Source: Myxococcus guangdongensis
Lineage (GTDB): Bacteria > Myxococcota > Myxococcia > Myxococcales > Myxococcaceae
Direction: 5' to 3'
DNA: 64,000 nt
NCBI RefSeq assembly: GCF_024198255.1
Contig: NZ_JAJVKW010000001.1
Coordinates: 372,001-436,000, forward strand
Shown here piece after piece: positions 10,434 to 19,591 of the stretch (positions are counted from its first letter, which is position 1; the number at the start of each line of letters is the position of its first letter). The position numbers and the translations under genes are program-made. The notes beneath the pieces were generated by a model, which saw nothing but the letters and a program-made list of their open reading frames with translations, was not told where the DNA came from and searched no databases.

Positions 10434-11422
10434 CAGAACAGGTGCTCCGTCTTCACCGTCGCGTCGCCACCGGGCACGCAGCGAATCACGTCCAGCGCGC
10501 CGCACGCGCGGGCCAGCGCCTCCGCCGCCACCTCGTTCGCCGCGTCCGTCAGCAGCACCGGGTTGGGGCCCGCGTCCAGCGTGAACCAGACGGGCACGCC
10601 CTTCTTGCGGTGCTCGCGCAGGTGGTGGATGAGCCCCACCGTGGCCGCGTTCAGGTAGCAGAGCGGGGGCTCGGCCGCGAGCGACGTGGAATGCATCCGC
10701 CACGCGTTGCGCTCGCACATCTCGCCCAGCGCCTGCAGGTCGCGGCGGGCGATGTACTCGCGCGCACGGGGCACCTCCGCCTCCGCGTCCTTCACCCAGG
10801 CCGCGTAGTAGGGACTGGTCTCCACCGCCTGCTTCATCCCGTCGCGCGACTTCACGTCCTTCTCGCCGCGGTCCAGGATGGCCACGACCATCCTCAGCTC
10901 CGGCCAGTGCGACGCATCGAAGCGCTGCACCGCGAAGCTGTCCTCGCCGTCCGGACGCTCGCCGCGCTGCCACTCGCAGAAGCCGCCCTGCACGCTGCGG
11001 CACGCCGAGCCGCTGCCCAGCCGGGCCAGGATGCTCTCCGCCTTCGTGTCCCGGGGCAGGCCCGCCGCCGCGCGTCCCGCCACGGCCAGCGCGGCGAAGC
11101 CCGCCGCGCTGCTGGCGAGCCCCGCCGCCATGGGGAAGTCCCCGCGCGAGACGACCTTCGCCGGGCCCAGGGACTTGTCGCCGGCCTGCGCGCGCACCGA
11201 CTCCAACAGGCGCAGCACCCGCTCGCGCTCGCTGCCCTTGGCGACGTGGCCGTTGAGCTCCACCGCGTCGGTGGGGACGCCGAACTCCACCGTCGTCGTC
11301 ACCGACAGCGGGGAGAGCGTCAGCGACAGGCTGGACTGGTGCGGCAGGATGAGGGCGTCGTCCCGCTTCCCCCAGTACTTCACCAGGGCGATGTTGGGAT
11401 GCGCCAGGACAGTGGCTTTCAT
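10433..11422 (-). CDS. mvaD: Diphosphomevalonate decarboxylase
   Basis: Carries out the ATP-dependent decarboxylation of mevalonate-5-diphosphate to isopentenyl diphosphate. The 329-aa product has the family's diagnostic PNIALVKYWGKRD near the N terminus, SSLSLTL, the phosphate loop MAAGLASSAAGFAAL, GSGSACRSVQGGFCEW, and the catalytic-Asp region FTLDAGPNPVLLT. ATG at 11422 is chosen; an in-frame TTG at 11434 abutting the upstream mevalonate kinase stop is possible but poorer. Sits between mvk and the phosphomevalonate kinase gene in a tightly packed operon. Confidence 0.93.
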   Translation of the reverse strand: MKATVLAHPNIALVKYWGKRDDALILPHQSSLSLTLSPLSVTTTVEFGVPTDAVELNGHVAKGSERERVLRLLESVRAQAGDKSLGPAKVVSRGDFPMAAGLASSAAGFAALAVAGRAAAGLPRDTKAESILARLGSGSACRSVQGGFCEWQRGERPDGEDSFAVQRFDASHWPELRMVVAILDRGEKDVKSRDGMKQAVETSPYYAAWVKDAEAEVPRAREYIARRDLQALGEMCERNAWRMHSTSLAAEPPLCYLNAATVGLIHHLREHRKKGVPVWFTLDAGPNPVLLTDAANEVAAEALARACGALDVIRCVPGGDATVKTEHLF

Positions 11423-11430
11423 GGGGACAC

Positions 11431-12363
11431 TCAAGTCGCTCGCGGACCCGCGAGCTGGCTGCTGAAGCAGCGCACGCCGAGCCGGGTGAGCTGGTCCACC
11501 GCGGGCTCGGGTTCGAGGAACAGACCGACCACGGCCCCGCCGTCCCCACCGGCTCCGGTGAGCTTGGCGCCCAGCGCTCCCAGGCCCCGCAGTCGGTACA
11601 CCATCTCTTCCAATGCCGGCGAGGACAGGCCCAGCGCCGCCAGCAGGCCCTGGTTGACGTTCATCGCGTCGCCCAGGCCCGCCAAATCCCCCGCCTCCAC
11701 CGCCCGCGCGCCCTCCGACGCCAGCTTGCCCATCTGCGCGAAGAGGCGCTGGTAGCGCTCGGGCCAGCGCGCCTGCCGCTCACGCAGCGCCCCGACGGTC
11801 TTCTTCGTGGGGCTGCGCTCACCGGCCAGCGCCACCACCACGCGCAACGGGCGCGGACTGGCCACCACCTTGCCGCGCCCCGTCTCGGAGGAGCCCGGCG
11901 CGCGTCGGTACAGGAGCAACCGCTCCTCGGCGCTGGTGGTGTGGTCCACGCCCGAGGGCGTGCCGTGGAACTCCTGCTCCATCTCCCACGCCAGGCGCGC
12001 GGCCTCCTTCGGCGTGGGCTCCCGGCCCGCGGCGCGCAACAACATGCGCGCGCAGGCGACGGACACCGCGGCGGAGCTGCCCAGCCCCGCGGACAGGGGC
12101 AGCTCCGGGTCCAACGACACCTTCACGGGAGGCTCGCCCACCAGCTTCGCCGCGCGCAGGAAGGCGCCGGTGAGCTGCGAGCGCTGCGCCCGGCTCATGG
12201 TGGCCGGGAGCGTCAACTGACACTTCCGCGCCGGCACGCCCCGCGCCTTCACCCCCTGCGACAGCGGCCCCGCGAGCGCGGGGTGGCCGTACACCACGCT
12301 GTGCTCACCCAGCAGGATGACCTTGCCGGCGCCGAACGTGGACAGTGGGGGTGAAGTGGCCAC
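11431..12363 (-). CDS. mvk: Mevalonate kinase
   Basis: ATP-dependent phosphorylation of mevalonate at C5. GHMP-family signatures: GAGKVILLGEHSVVYGHPAL at the N terminus, LPLSAGLGSSAAVSVA (ATP phosphate loop), FHGTPSGVDHTTS (catalytic Asp and mevalonate contacts) and KLTGAGGDGGAVVGL at the C terminus. Length of 310 aa is normal. GTG start at 12363, seven bases after the HMG-CoA reductase stop; no strong ribosome site, consistent with coupling within the operon. Confidence 0.93.
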   Translation of the reverse strand: MATSPPLSTFGAGKVILLGEHSVVYGHPALAGPLSQGVKARGVPARKCQLTLPATMSRAQRSQLTGAFLRAAKLVGEPPVKVSLDPELPLSAGLGSSAAVSVACARMLLRAAGREPTPKEAARLAWEMEQEFHGTPSGVDHTTSAEERLLLYRRAPGSSETGRGKVVASPRPLRVVVALAGERSPTKKTVGALRERQARWPERYQRLFAQMGKLASEGARAVEAGDLAGLGDAMNVNQGLLAALGLSSPALEEMVYRLRGLGALGAKLTGAGGDGGAVVGLFLEPEPAVDQLTRLGVRCFSSQLAGPRAT

Positions 12364-12370
12364 GGGCGCG

Positions 12371-13702
12371 CTAGAGGGTGGTACCGGTGGTGGCGGCCTT
12401 GGCGTCCTCGGCGGACAGGCTGGCCAGGATCTCCCGGGCCTTCTCCACCTTCACGTGGCCCGCCTTCACCAGCAGGTCCGCCAGCTTCTCCACCCAGTCG
12501 CCGCGCGCGCCGGCCGTCACCGCCACGCACCGCGCATGCAGCGCCATGTGGCCCTTCTGGATGCCGATGCTGCCCAGCGCCCGGAGCGCCGCGAAGTTCT
12601 GCGCCAGGCCCACCGCCGCGAACACCATGGACAGCTCACGCACGCCCGAGGCGCGCAGGAGCTTCATCGCCATCTGCACGCCGGGGTGCACCTTGATGGG
12701 GCCACCCACCATGCCCAGCGCCATGGGCAGCTCGATGCGGCCCACCAGGTGCCCCTCCTCCAGGTACCAGGTGGACAGCGGACGGTACTGGCCGTTGCGG
12801 CAGGCGAAGGCGTGCGCGCCGGCTTCGATGGCGCGCCAGTCCTGGCCCGTGGCGATGGCCACCGCGTCGATGCCGTTCATCACGCCCTTGTTGTGCGTGG
12901 CCGCGCGGTACGGGTCGGCCTCCGCGAAGCGGCTGGCCTGGGCGATGCCCTCGGCGATGATTTCGCCCGGCATCTCGAAGTCCGCCAGCGCCGCCAGGGG
13001 GATTCGGCACGTCGCACGCGCCAGCCGTCGGTCCGCCAGGTTGGAGAGGATGCGCAGGTACACCTTGCCGCCGGTGATCTGCTCGACGAGCGGCGCCACG
13101 CCCTCCGCCACGGTGTTGATGAGGTTGGCCCCCATCGCCTCCTGCGTGTCGATGAGGATGTGGACCACGAGCAGCGGCTCGCCTCGGGGGCCCTCCGGGG
13201 CCGGCAGGATGCGCACCTCCACGTCCCGGGCACCGCCGCCGCGCGCCACCATGGCCGGGTGGAAGCTGTTGGCCAGCGCCAGCAGCTGCTCCTTGTGCGC
13301 GAGGATCTTCTCGGCGGCCTCCGTCGGGTCGCCGAAGCGCGTCACCTGGATCTGGCCGATCATCATCGACTCGTCCGCCTCGGCGCTGAAGCCACCGTTC
13401 TCGCGGACGATCTTCGAGGCGAAGGACACGGCCGCCACGACGGACGGCTCCTCCACCGCCATGGGCACCAGGTAGTCGCGCCCGTTCACCTGGAGGTTGA
13501 GTCCCAGGCCCAGCGGCAGGGAGAACGTCCCCACCGCGTTCTCGATCATCTGATTGGCCAGCACCGGCTGGAGCGCCTCCGTCCCGCGAAGCTGCTCCAG
13601 GTCCCCGGGCGACAGCCGGAACATGCGGCCGAGCTGCGCGAGGCGCTCCTCCATCGGCAGCTTGTGGAACCCGGATAGCCGGGACGTCACCGTCTCAGAC
13701 AT
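12371..13702 (-). CDS. mvaA: Hydroxymethylglutaryl-CoA reductase, class II
   Basis: Reduces HMG-CoA to mevalonate, the committing step of the operon's pathway. The 443-aa protein has class II features and no membrane domain: AVEEPSVVAAVS (catalytic Glu), THNKGVMNGIDAVAIATGQDWR (catalytic Lys and Asp), and a C-terminal GHMALHAR with the catalytic His. The usual DAMGAN nucleotide-binding motif reads EAMGAN here (IDTQEAMGANLINT), a conservative change. ATG at 13702 is preceded by GAGGGAAG. Class II enzymes are often degradative, but the company of mvk, mvaD and fni shows a biosynthetic role. Cofactor preference (NADH or NADPH) cannot be read with confidence. Confidence 0.94.
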   Translation of the reverse strand: MSETVTSRLSGFHKLPMEERLAQLGRMFRLSPGDLEQLRGTEALQPVLANQMIENAVGTFSLPLGLGLNLQVNGRDYLVPMAVEEPSVVAAVSFASKIVRENGGFSAEADESMMIGQIQVTRFGDPTEAAEKILAHKEQLLALANSFHPAMVARGGGARDVEVRILPAPEGPRGEPLLVVHILIDTQEAMGANLINTVAEGVAPLVEQITGGKVYLRILSNLADRRLARATCRIPLAALADFEMPGEIIAEGIAQASRFAEADPYRAATHNKGVMNGIDAVAIATGQDWRAIEAGAHAFACRNGQYRPLSTWYLEEGHLVGRIELPMALGMVGGPIKVHPGVQMAMKLLRASGVRELSMVFAAVGLAQNFAALRALGSIGIQKGHMALHARCVAVTAGARGDWVEKLADLLVKAGHVKVEKAREILASLSAEDAKAATTGTTL

Positions 13703-13738
13703 GATGAATCTTCCCTCTTCCTGCGTTGGCGGTCCCCA

Positions 13739-14797
13739 CTACAGCGCCGCCAGCCAATCCTTCAATACACCCGTCACCACCCGCGGCCGCCGCCTCAGCT
13801 CAGCGCAGCTTCTGCTTCCGGTGAGCACGAGCGCCTGACGGAGCCCCGTCAGGATGACCTCCAACGCCTGCTCGGCCGCCGCCACCCCGCCCGCCTGATG
13901 CGCCCGGAACAACGGCAGGGCCATGCCCGCCACGTCCGCCCCCAGCGCCAGCACCTTCGCCGCCTCCAACCCCGTGCGGATGCCCCCGCTGCCCACCAGC
14001 CGGACATCCGGCCCCACGGCCCCGCGGACCGTGGCCACCGCCGCCGCCGTGGGGATGCCCCACGCGCTGAATTCCGCGCCCACCTGGGCTTGTACGCCCG
14101 TGGCCCGAAGTTGTTCCACCCGGACCCACGACGTGCCGCCCAGCCCGGACACGTCGATGTTGCGCACACCCAACTCCACCAGCCGCCGCGCCACGTCCGG
14201 GCCGATGCCGCACCCGGTCTCCTTGACGAGCAGCCGCTCTCCCAGCGCGCTCACCAGCGACTCCACCACCGCGTAGCCGCCGCGGAAGTCCCGGTCGCCC
14301 TCGGGCTGGGTCAGCTCCTGCCCGGCGTTGAGGTGCAGGGCGATGCCGTCCGCGCCGATTCCGTCCATCAGCCGCCGCACGCCGTCCACGCCCAGCCGCA
14401 CCGCCTGGTACAGGCCGATGTTGCCCAGGAGCGCCACCGTGGGCGCCACCTGCCGCACCTGGAACGAGGCCGCCCGCGTCGCGTCCTCGGACATGGCGCG
14501 CTGGCTCCCCACGCCGAAGGCCAGGCCGTGACGCTCGGCCACCAGGGCCAGGTCGCGATTGACCACCCCCGCGCGCTCGGTGCCGCCCGTCATGCCCGTG
14601 ACGAGCAGCGGGTGGCGCAGCTGCTTGCCCAGGAACGGCGTGGACAGGTCCACGTCCTCCACGGACATCTCCGGCATCGCGCAGTGGACCAGGTGGACCC
14701 CGTCCAGCAGGGTGCTGTTCTGGCCGGGCTCCACGTCACCGGTGGCGCAGAGGTCGAGGTGAGCGTCCTTGCGCCGCGCTGTGATGTCCTCGACCAT
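13739..14797 (-). CDS. fni: Isopentenyl-diphosphate delta-isomerase, type 2 (FMN-dependent)
   Basis: Interconverts IPP and DMAPP using reduced FMN. The 352-aa product shows ITARRKDAHLDLC at the N terminus, the TGMTGGTERAGVVNRDLA FMN-binding block, FGVGSQRAM, LHLNAGQELTQPEGDRDFRG, VKETGCGIGP, DVSGLGGTSWVRVE and the FMN-phosphate loop VGSGGIRTG. First gene of the mevalonate operon and transcribed towards mvaA. ATG at 14797 begins just before the conserved N terminus; a TTG at 14845 would add 16 residues and is considered less likely. Confidence 0.93.
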   Translation of the reverse strand: MVEDITARRKDAHLDLCATGDVEPGQNSTLLDGVHLVHCAMPEMSVEDVDLSTPFLGKQLRHPLLVTGMTGGTERAGVVNRDLALVAERHGLAFGVGSQRAMSEDATRAASFQVRQVAPTVALLGNIGLYQAVRLGVDGVRRLMDGIGADGIALHLNAGQELTQPEGDRDFRGGYAVVESLVSALGERLLVKETGCGIGPDVARRLVELGVRNIDVSGLGGTSWVRVEQLRATGVQAQVGAEFSAWGIPTAAAVATVRGAVGPDVRLVGSGGIRTGLEAAKVLALGADVAGMALPLFRAHQAGGVAAAEQALEVILTGLRQALVLTGSRSCAELRRRPRVVTGVLKDWLAAL

Positions 14798-14955
14798 GTG
14801 GAGTGGGTCCGTCCCGCGTGCCCGACTGGGCGGAGATGTGGGCAAGGCTCGAGTTACCTAGCAAGCGCCGGGGGAGGGGTGCAAGCCAAAGGGCCGAGCG
14901 GTCGCGGAGGGCATGCCAATGGACGAAATCCACTGCGGGACAGTATGAGGCCCGC

Positions 14956-15366
14956 ATGAGCGCCCCCGCGTCGCCCAAGGTGGTCGTCTTCCTTCACAGT
15001 GGAGACTACGACCGCGTCCACCAGGGCCTGTCCATCGCGGCGGCGGCGACGGCGTCGGGACGGCGCGCGGAAGTCTATCTCTTCTGGTGGGCGCTCGAGC
15101 GGTTCCTGAAGGACGCGCTGGATGAGCCGGACTTCGTGGGCCGCGAGGACATCGCCGACCGCTTCGAGTCCCGGGGCATGCCCACGCTGCGCGCGCTGCT
15201 GGAGCACCTGACGGAGTCCGGGCTGTGCACGCTCGCGGGCTGCACGGGCTCACTCGGCGCGCTCGGCGGCGAGGCGCTCACCGGGGACAGCCGCATCCCC
15301 CTCTGGCTGGGCTGGAGCGCCATCCTCCAACGCACCGCCGGGGTGACGGACCGCTTCTACCTCTAG
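14956..15366 (+). CDS. DsrE/DsrF-like family protein
   Basis: 136-aa small cytoplasmic protein with a DsrE-type fold: VVVFLHSGDYDRVHQGLSIA at the N terminus and an alternating alpha/beta pattern ending in a Trp/Leu-rich segment. DsrE relatives move sulphur through a conserved Cys. Here LCTLAGCTGSLGALG carries two cysteines that could serve, but this is inference. ATG at 14956 is five bases after GAGG. Divergent from the mevalonate operon with a gap of about 160 bases that likely holds both promoters. Confidence 0.65.
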   Translation: MSAPASPKVVVFLHSGDYDRVHQGLSIAAAATASGRRAEVYLFWWALERFLKDALDEPDFVGREDIADRFESRGMPTLRALLEHLTESGLCTLAGCTGSLGALGGEALTGDSRIPLWLGWSAILQRTAGVTDRFYL

Positions 15367-15368
15367 GT

Positions 15369-15396
15369 CCGCCCCGGGAGTCACGGCCCGGGGCGG
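15369..15396. terminator. Bidirectional hairpin between convergent genes
   Basis: Perfect 10-bp arms CCGCCCCGGG (15369-15378) and CCCGGGGCGG (15387-15396) with an 8-base loop, 3 bases after the DsrE-like stop and 15 bases before the convergent receptor stop. No T tract. Confidence 0.5.
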
Positions 15397-15410
15397 GACC
15401 TGCCCCAGGC

Positions 15411-17861
15411 TCAGTGCGAGAGCTTGAAGCCCAGGATGACGGTGCGCGGCGCGTTGGGACGCGCGCCGTACGGCCGGCGGGAGGCGATCTCCACCGTGTC
15501 GAGGATGTTGCGCGCGCTCAGGTACAGCTGCCCCCAACGCGAGAAGTTCCAGTTCGCGTTGACGTCGAACGTCAGGAGCGAGCCCGTCAGCTCTCCAGCC
15601 GGCGCCTCACCCTGCCCCGCCTTCTCGCGCATCGTGTCGATGTAGAGGGCGCTCACGGCCACGCCGCCCAGACGCCCCTCGACGCCCACGGACGCGGACA
15701 GCTGGTGCCGGGGCACGTACGGCAGCTCGTCGCCAGCCTTCACGTTGCCGAACTGCGGGTCCGCGGACTGGAAGTCCTCGAGCAGCTCCGTGCGCGTGAA
15801 GGTGTACGACGCCGTGAGCGGGAACGTCAGGCCGCCGCCGGGACGGAAGACCTTCTCCGCGAAGACCTCCAGGCCGTAGATGTGGGCGCGGCCCGCGTCC
15901 GTCTGGCGGTCCAGGTCCTGGTCCACACAGCCGCTGGAGAAGGTGCAGATGGCGGTGAGGTTCGAGTAGTCGTTGAAGAAGCCCACCACCTCGAAGCGCT
16001 CGCCGCGGCGGGTCCACCGCGCGCCCGTCTCGTAGTTGATGCTCCGCTCCGCGCCCACCGAGTCCGGCTGACCGGGCGCCGGCGGCGAGAAGCCCCGGTA
16101 CGCGCCGGCGAAGAGGCCCAGGTTCGGCGTCAGCGCGCCGAAGGCGCCCATGCCAGGCATCAGCACCTCCAGCGCGCCGTTCGTGTCCTCTCCGCTGATC
16201 CGGTCGTACGAGCGGGAGCGGATGACCTCCAGGCGCACGCCGGGCGTGAGCACGAGCGGGCCCCAGGCGATGGCGTCCGTCACGTGGAGCGCGAGCGCGT
16301 GCGTGGCGTCCTTGTTGTTCGCCGTGGTGGACGTGGCGGTGTTGGTGGCGACGAGCTCGCCGCCGGCCATGCGGAACGCGTCCTCGGTGTGCAGCCGGTC
16401 GATGCTGTCGAAGTGGAAGCGGGCGCCGATCTCCAGGTTGTGGCTCAGCGGCCCCGTGGTGGTGGTCCACCGCGCGACGCTCTGGACGCCCTGGGAGACG
16501 AAGGTCCGGTCATTGGGGCCGATGAAGAGCAGCTCCTGCGAGGACGAGCTGTCGAGCTGGCCGGTGAGCACCCCGTAGTAGATGGAGTTGCGCGCGCTGG
16601 TCGGGTCCGCGAGCACGGTGGCGATGGAGGCGCCGCCCAGGCGGTTGATCTTCCTCCAGGCGCGGCTGAGGTCGTGGCGGTAGGCCGTCGTGGTGATGGC
16701 CAGCGAGCCCGCCTCCAGCACGTGGCTGACGGCCACCTGCGTGCGGTGCCACTCCATCCGGTCCAACGCGCTGGAGGCGTAGCGGCGCAGCGGGTTGGCG
16801 CGGAAGTCCTCATCGGACAGGCCGAGGTAGGTCTCGTTGGAGACCTCGTCGGAGTAGCCCAGCTTGATGTTCAGGCTCTGGCGCACCTCGCCGTCGGGCA
16901 CCAGCCAGTAGCGGCCCTTGGCCATCCACTCGTTGCGCCGGAAGCCCGTGGTGCCGCCGCCGTCCAGCTCCTTGAAGCCGTTGCTGCGCAGGTGCAGGCC
17001 CTCGAGGAGGAAGCCCGCGCGCTCGGTGCTCGCGCCGAAGACGCCGTGCGCCTTGCCGTACAGGTAGCCGCCGCCGGCGATGTCCAGCCACGCGGACTCG
17101 GAGGCGGGGATGTCGCGGGTGATGAACTCCACGGAGCCCGCCACCGTCTGCGGCCCCTGCTGGATGGCCGAGGGGCCCTTGAGCACGCGCACCGACTGCA
17201 TGCGCGTGACGAGCGGGAAGAAGTAGGCCGCGGGCGCGCTGTAGGGCGCCGGGCCGAAGAGCACCCCGTCCTCCAGCAGCGTCACCTTCTTGCTGCGGTC
17301 CGGGTTGACGCCACGCAGGCCCACGTTCGGCCGCAGCCCGTAGCCGTCCTCGCCGCGCGCGTAGACGCCGGGCACCGTCATCAGGACCATGGACGGGTCA
17401 TCGCGCTTGAAGCGCTCCAGTTGGGACGGCTTGAGGACATGGACCGAGCCGCTCGTGCGCGTCTCCGACGTCCCCACCACCACGCTCTCGAACTTGCGCT
17501 GCCCGGGCTCGGGCGTCAGGTCCGGCGACGCGGGGGGCACCTCGCTGGAGGCTTGCGTCGGCGCGTCACCTGGAAGCCCGGGCACCGGCTCGCCCGCGGC
17601 CTGGCCCGCCGCGGCGTCCGAGGACTGGGGGGGCGTCGCTGAGTCCACCGAAGTCGCGGGGGCGGACTCGTGCTCGGAGCCCTGCGTCGCGCCCGCTTCC
17701 GGAGCCATGGGGCTCGTCGGCGTGTCCGTCGGAGCGGGGGCACCCTGCAAGCCTGCTTCCTGCTGCGCGCGCCCTGCCGTGGGGGCCGCGACGATTCCCA
17801 CCAGGAGCACCGGGGCCGCCCAGCCTCGTGCCCGCCTCAACCTGTCCTTGAGCCATGCCAT
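15411..17861 (-). CDS. TonB-dependent outer membrane receptor (siderophore/ferric type)
   Basis: 816-aa outer-membrane transporter for an iron chelate or similar ligand. Seen in order: cleavable signal peptide (about residues 1-32, ending GRAQQ), a Pro/Ala/Thr-rich linker to about residue 120, the plug domain (SVHVLKPSQLERF, NVGLRGVNPDRSKKVTLLEDGV, VRVLKGPSAIQQGPQTVAGSVEF), then a 22-strand barrel ending in ILGFKLSH. The plug resembles FecA-like ferric citrate receptors. It lies 121 bases downstream of the delta-60 lipoprotein gene on the same strand, which follows a Fur-like box at 19495, so iron control is likely. The long low-complexity linker before the plug is unusual. Confidence 0.88.
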   Translation of the reverse strand: MAWLKDRLRRARGWAAPVLLVGIVAAPTAGRAQQEAGLQGAPAPTDTPTSPMAPEAGATQGSEHESAPATSVDSATPPQSSDAAAGQAAGEPVPGLPGDAPTQASSEVPPASPDLTPEPGQRKFESVVVGTSETRTSGSVHVLKPSQLERFKRDDPSMVLMTVPGVYARGEDGYGLRPNVGLRGVNPDRSKKVTLLEDGVLFGPAPYSAPAAYFFPLVTRMQSVRVLKGPSAIQQGPQTVAGSVEFITRDIPASESAWLDIAGGGYLYGKAHGVFGASTERAGFLLEGLHLRSNGFKELDGGGTTGFRRNEWMAKGRYWLVPDGEVRQSLNIKLGYSDEVSNETYLGLSDEDFRANPLRRYASSALDRMEWHRTQVAVSHVLEAGSLAITTTAYRHDLSRAWRKINRLGGASIATVLADPTSARNSIYYGVLTGQLDSSSSQELLFIGPNDRTFVSQGVQSVARWTTTTGPLSHNLEIGARFHFDSIDRLHTEDAFRMAGGELVATNTATSTTANNKDATHALALHVTDAIAWGPLVLTPGVRLEVIRSRSYDRISGEDTNGALEVLMPGMGAFGALTPNLGLFAGAYRGFSPPAPGQPDSVGAERSINYETGARWTRRGERFEVVGFFNDYSNLTAICTFSSGCVDQDLDRQTDAGRAHIYGLEVFAEKVFRPGGGLTFPLTASYTFTRTELLEDFQSADPQFGNVKAGDELPYVPRHQLSASVGVEGRLGGVAVSALYIDTMREKAGQGEAPAGELTGSLLTFDVNANWNFSRWGQLYLSARNILDTVEIASRRPYGARPNAPRTVILGFKLSH

Positions 17862-17982
17862 CTGCGAAGTACGCCTCTATCCCGATGCTGCGGTGGCACT
17901 GCGTCAGACGCCAGGAGCCGGGGCGAGCGGGCCCGGACATGGACCCACCTCCCCGGCTCCGGGACTGACCCCTTCTACGTGA

Positions 17983-19449
17983 CTACTTCTCGACCGTGGC
18001 GGCCACGACGATCTTGCCGTCGGACTGGACCACGATGCCGCGCACCGCCTCCTCCGTCTTGCCGACGGAGAAGTTGTGCTTCACGACGCCGCCCGTGCCG
18101 AACGTCGTGTCCAGCACGCCGGCCGTCGTGTAGCGCGCCACCATCAGGCGGTTGTCGCCGCCCTCGGTGACGAAGCCCGCCGCGTAGATGCGGTTGGACG
18201 CGTCGAAGGCCACCGACCAGAAGCGGTCGTTCTCCGTCTCGGAGATGGGCGCCGCGACCGCGACGTCCGCGCCCGGGTTCGCGCCCACCGGGACGATGAC
18301 GAGCACGCCGTCGTCGTCGTTGTCGCCGCCCGCGCGGTAGCCCGCCGCGGCCACCCAGTTGCCGTCCTTCGACTTCGCCACGCCGAAGAACGCCTGCTCC
18401 GGGCGCTCGAAGTCGTACAGCTTGTAGCCGTCCGCGCCGAGCTGCGTGGTGGGCACGCCGTTCTTGTCGGTGATGTGGATGAGGCCGGCGATCTTCTGCG
18501 CCGCCGGCGTCGCGCTGCCCACCGTCACCACGCGGTCATCGTTGAGGACCACCAGGTTGCGGCCGCGGTCGTTGTCGCCCACCAGGTCCAGCAGCACGAC
18601 GCCGCCGGTGCCGAACTCCATGTCGCGGTCGCCGTTCGCCTTGTACTTGAAGTTCACCATGTCCACCGCGCCGGAGGACGCGCTGCGGCCGTAGCCCGTG
18701 GTGACGTAGCTGCCGTCGGAGAACTGGCCCGCCGTGTACGCCTCGGCCATGCCCCACTCGGGGTTCACATCGCTCACCCGACCGAACGGCGCGTTGTTGA
18801 CCACGCCCTTCCAGCCGAAGCTGTTGTCCGGCTTGCCCGTGTCGTCCAGGCGCAGCAGGACGATGCGGTTGGCCGCCTGGGTGCCCACGCCCGTCGGCTG
18901 GCTGGTGTAGCCCGAGGCCAGGATCTTCCCGTCCGCCTGCACGATGCCGTTGCGCGCGCCGTCGCTCAGGTTGGAGATGTTCAGCGTGTGCACGCCCTCG
19001 GTCGCGAACGTGGTGTCGCGCGCGCCGTTGGCCGTGAAGCGAACCACCACGCGGTCCGCGTCCACGCGGTCACCCTCGCCGCGGCGAGCGCCGAAGACCA
19101 CCAGACGGTCCGTCGCATCCGCCGCCACGCCCCACACGGAGTCACGGGCGCCGCCCGGCACCACCGTGCTCAGGTCCAGCCGCGTCGTGCCGCCCGCGCC
19201 GAACGTCGTGTCCACCGCGCCGTCCGCGTTGAAGCGCATCAGGCCGATGTCGCTGTCCAGCACCGTGGTTCCCGGGCCCGCGTCAGGCGTGCCCGAATCC
19301 GGCGTTCCCGAGTCCGGCGTGCCGGAGTCCGGGGTCTGCGGCTGGGGCTGCTTTTCGTCGTCGTCGCCGCACGCGCTGCCGAAAACGGCCAACGACGCCG
19401 TGAGGAATGCTACGCCGACGAACTTTCTCTGCTCACTGCTGCGCTTCAT
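17983..19449 (-). CDS. Delta-60 repeat lipoprotein
   Basis: 488-aa lipoprotein (Cys27 after a hydrophobic signal, GSAC). A Thr-Pro-Asp-Ser-Gly linker contains a short direct repeat (SGTPD, at least three times). About six delta-60 type repeats follow (LMRFNADGAVDTTFGAGG, VVRFTANGARDTTFATEG, LVMVARYTTAG-like cores with D-x-TFG-x-GG), forming a predicted beta-propeller. Such proteins are commonly secreted or surface-bound; function unknown. It is the first gene of the minus-strand unit leading to the TonB receptor and diverges from the imelysin gene across a Fur-like palindrome, suggesting iron-regulated surface binding. Confidence 0.8.
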   Translation of the reverse strand: MKRSSEQRKFVGVAFLTASLAVFGSACGDDDEKQPQPQTPDSGTPDSGTPDSGTPDAGPGTTVLDSDIGLMRFNADGAVDTTFGAGGTTRLDLSTVVPGGARDSVWGVAADATDRLVVFGARRGEGDRVDADRVVVRFTANGARDTTFATEGVHTLNISNLSDGARNGIVQADGKILASGYTSQPTGVGTQAANRIVLLRLDDTGKPDNSFGWKGVVNNAPFGRVSDVNPEWGMAEAYTAGQFSDGSYVTTGYGRSASSGAVDMVNFKYKANGDRDMEFGTGGVVLLDLVGDNDRGRNLVVLNDDRVVTVGSATPAAQKIAGLIHITDKNGVPTTQLGADGYKLYDFERPEQAFFGVAKSKDGNWVAAAGYRAGGDNDDDGVLVIVPVGANPGADVAVAAPISETENDRFWSVAFDASNRIYAAGFVTEGGDNRLMVARYTTAGVLDTTFGTGGVVKHNFSVGKTEEAVRGIVVQSDGKIVVAATVEK

Positions 19450-19494
19450 GATGGCCCCGCTCCCGGGTGGTGGTAATACTTTGAAACCTGCTAA

Positions 19495-19509
19495 TGAGAA
19501 TCGTTCTCA
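19495..19509. promoter_or_regulatory. Fur-box-like palindrome
   Basis: TGAGAATCGTTCTCA is a perfect 6-3-6 inverted repeat, matching the 7-1-7 Fur consensus TGATAATNATTATCA at 11 of 14 positions and the TGAGAATC variant common in proteobacterial Fur boxes. It lies 46 bases upstream of the delta-60 start and 82 upstream of the imelysin start, so one site could control both directions. The AT-rich patch stands out from the GC-rich surroundings. Confidence 0.75.
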
Positions 19510-19591
19510 CAATCGACCGCGGCTCCTAGCCCAGGCATTCCCTGGGTGTCAAGACAAGAGCCGCGAACCCGACCGAGACAAGCGAGATCCC

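Noticed and set aside
9354..11549. 731-codon open frame across the phosphomevalonate kinase and mvaD
   Set aside because: The first 372 codons are an out-of-frame shadow of mvaD; the real kinase starts at 10433.
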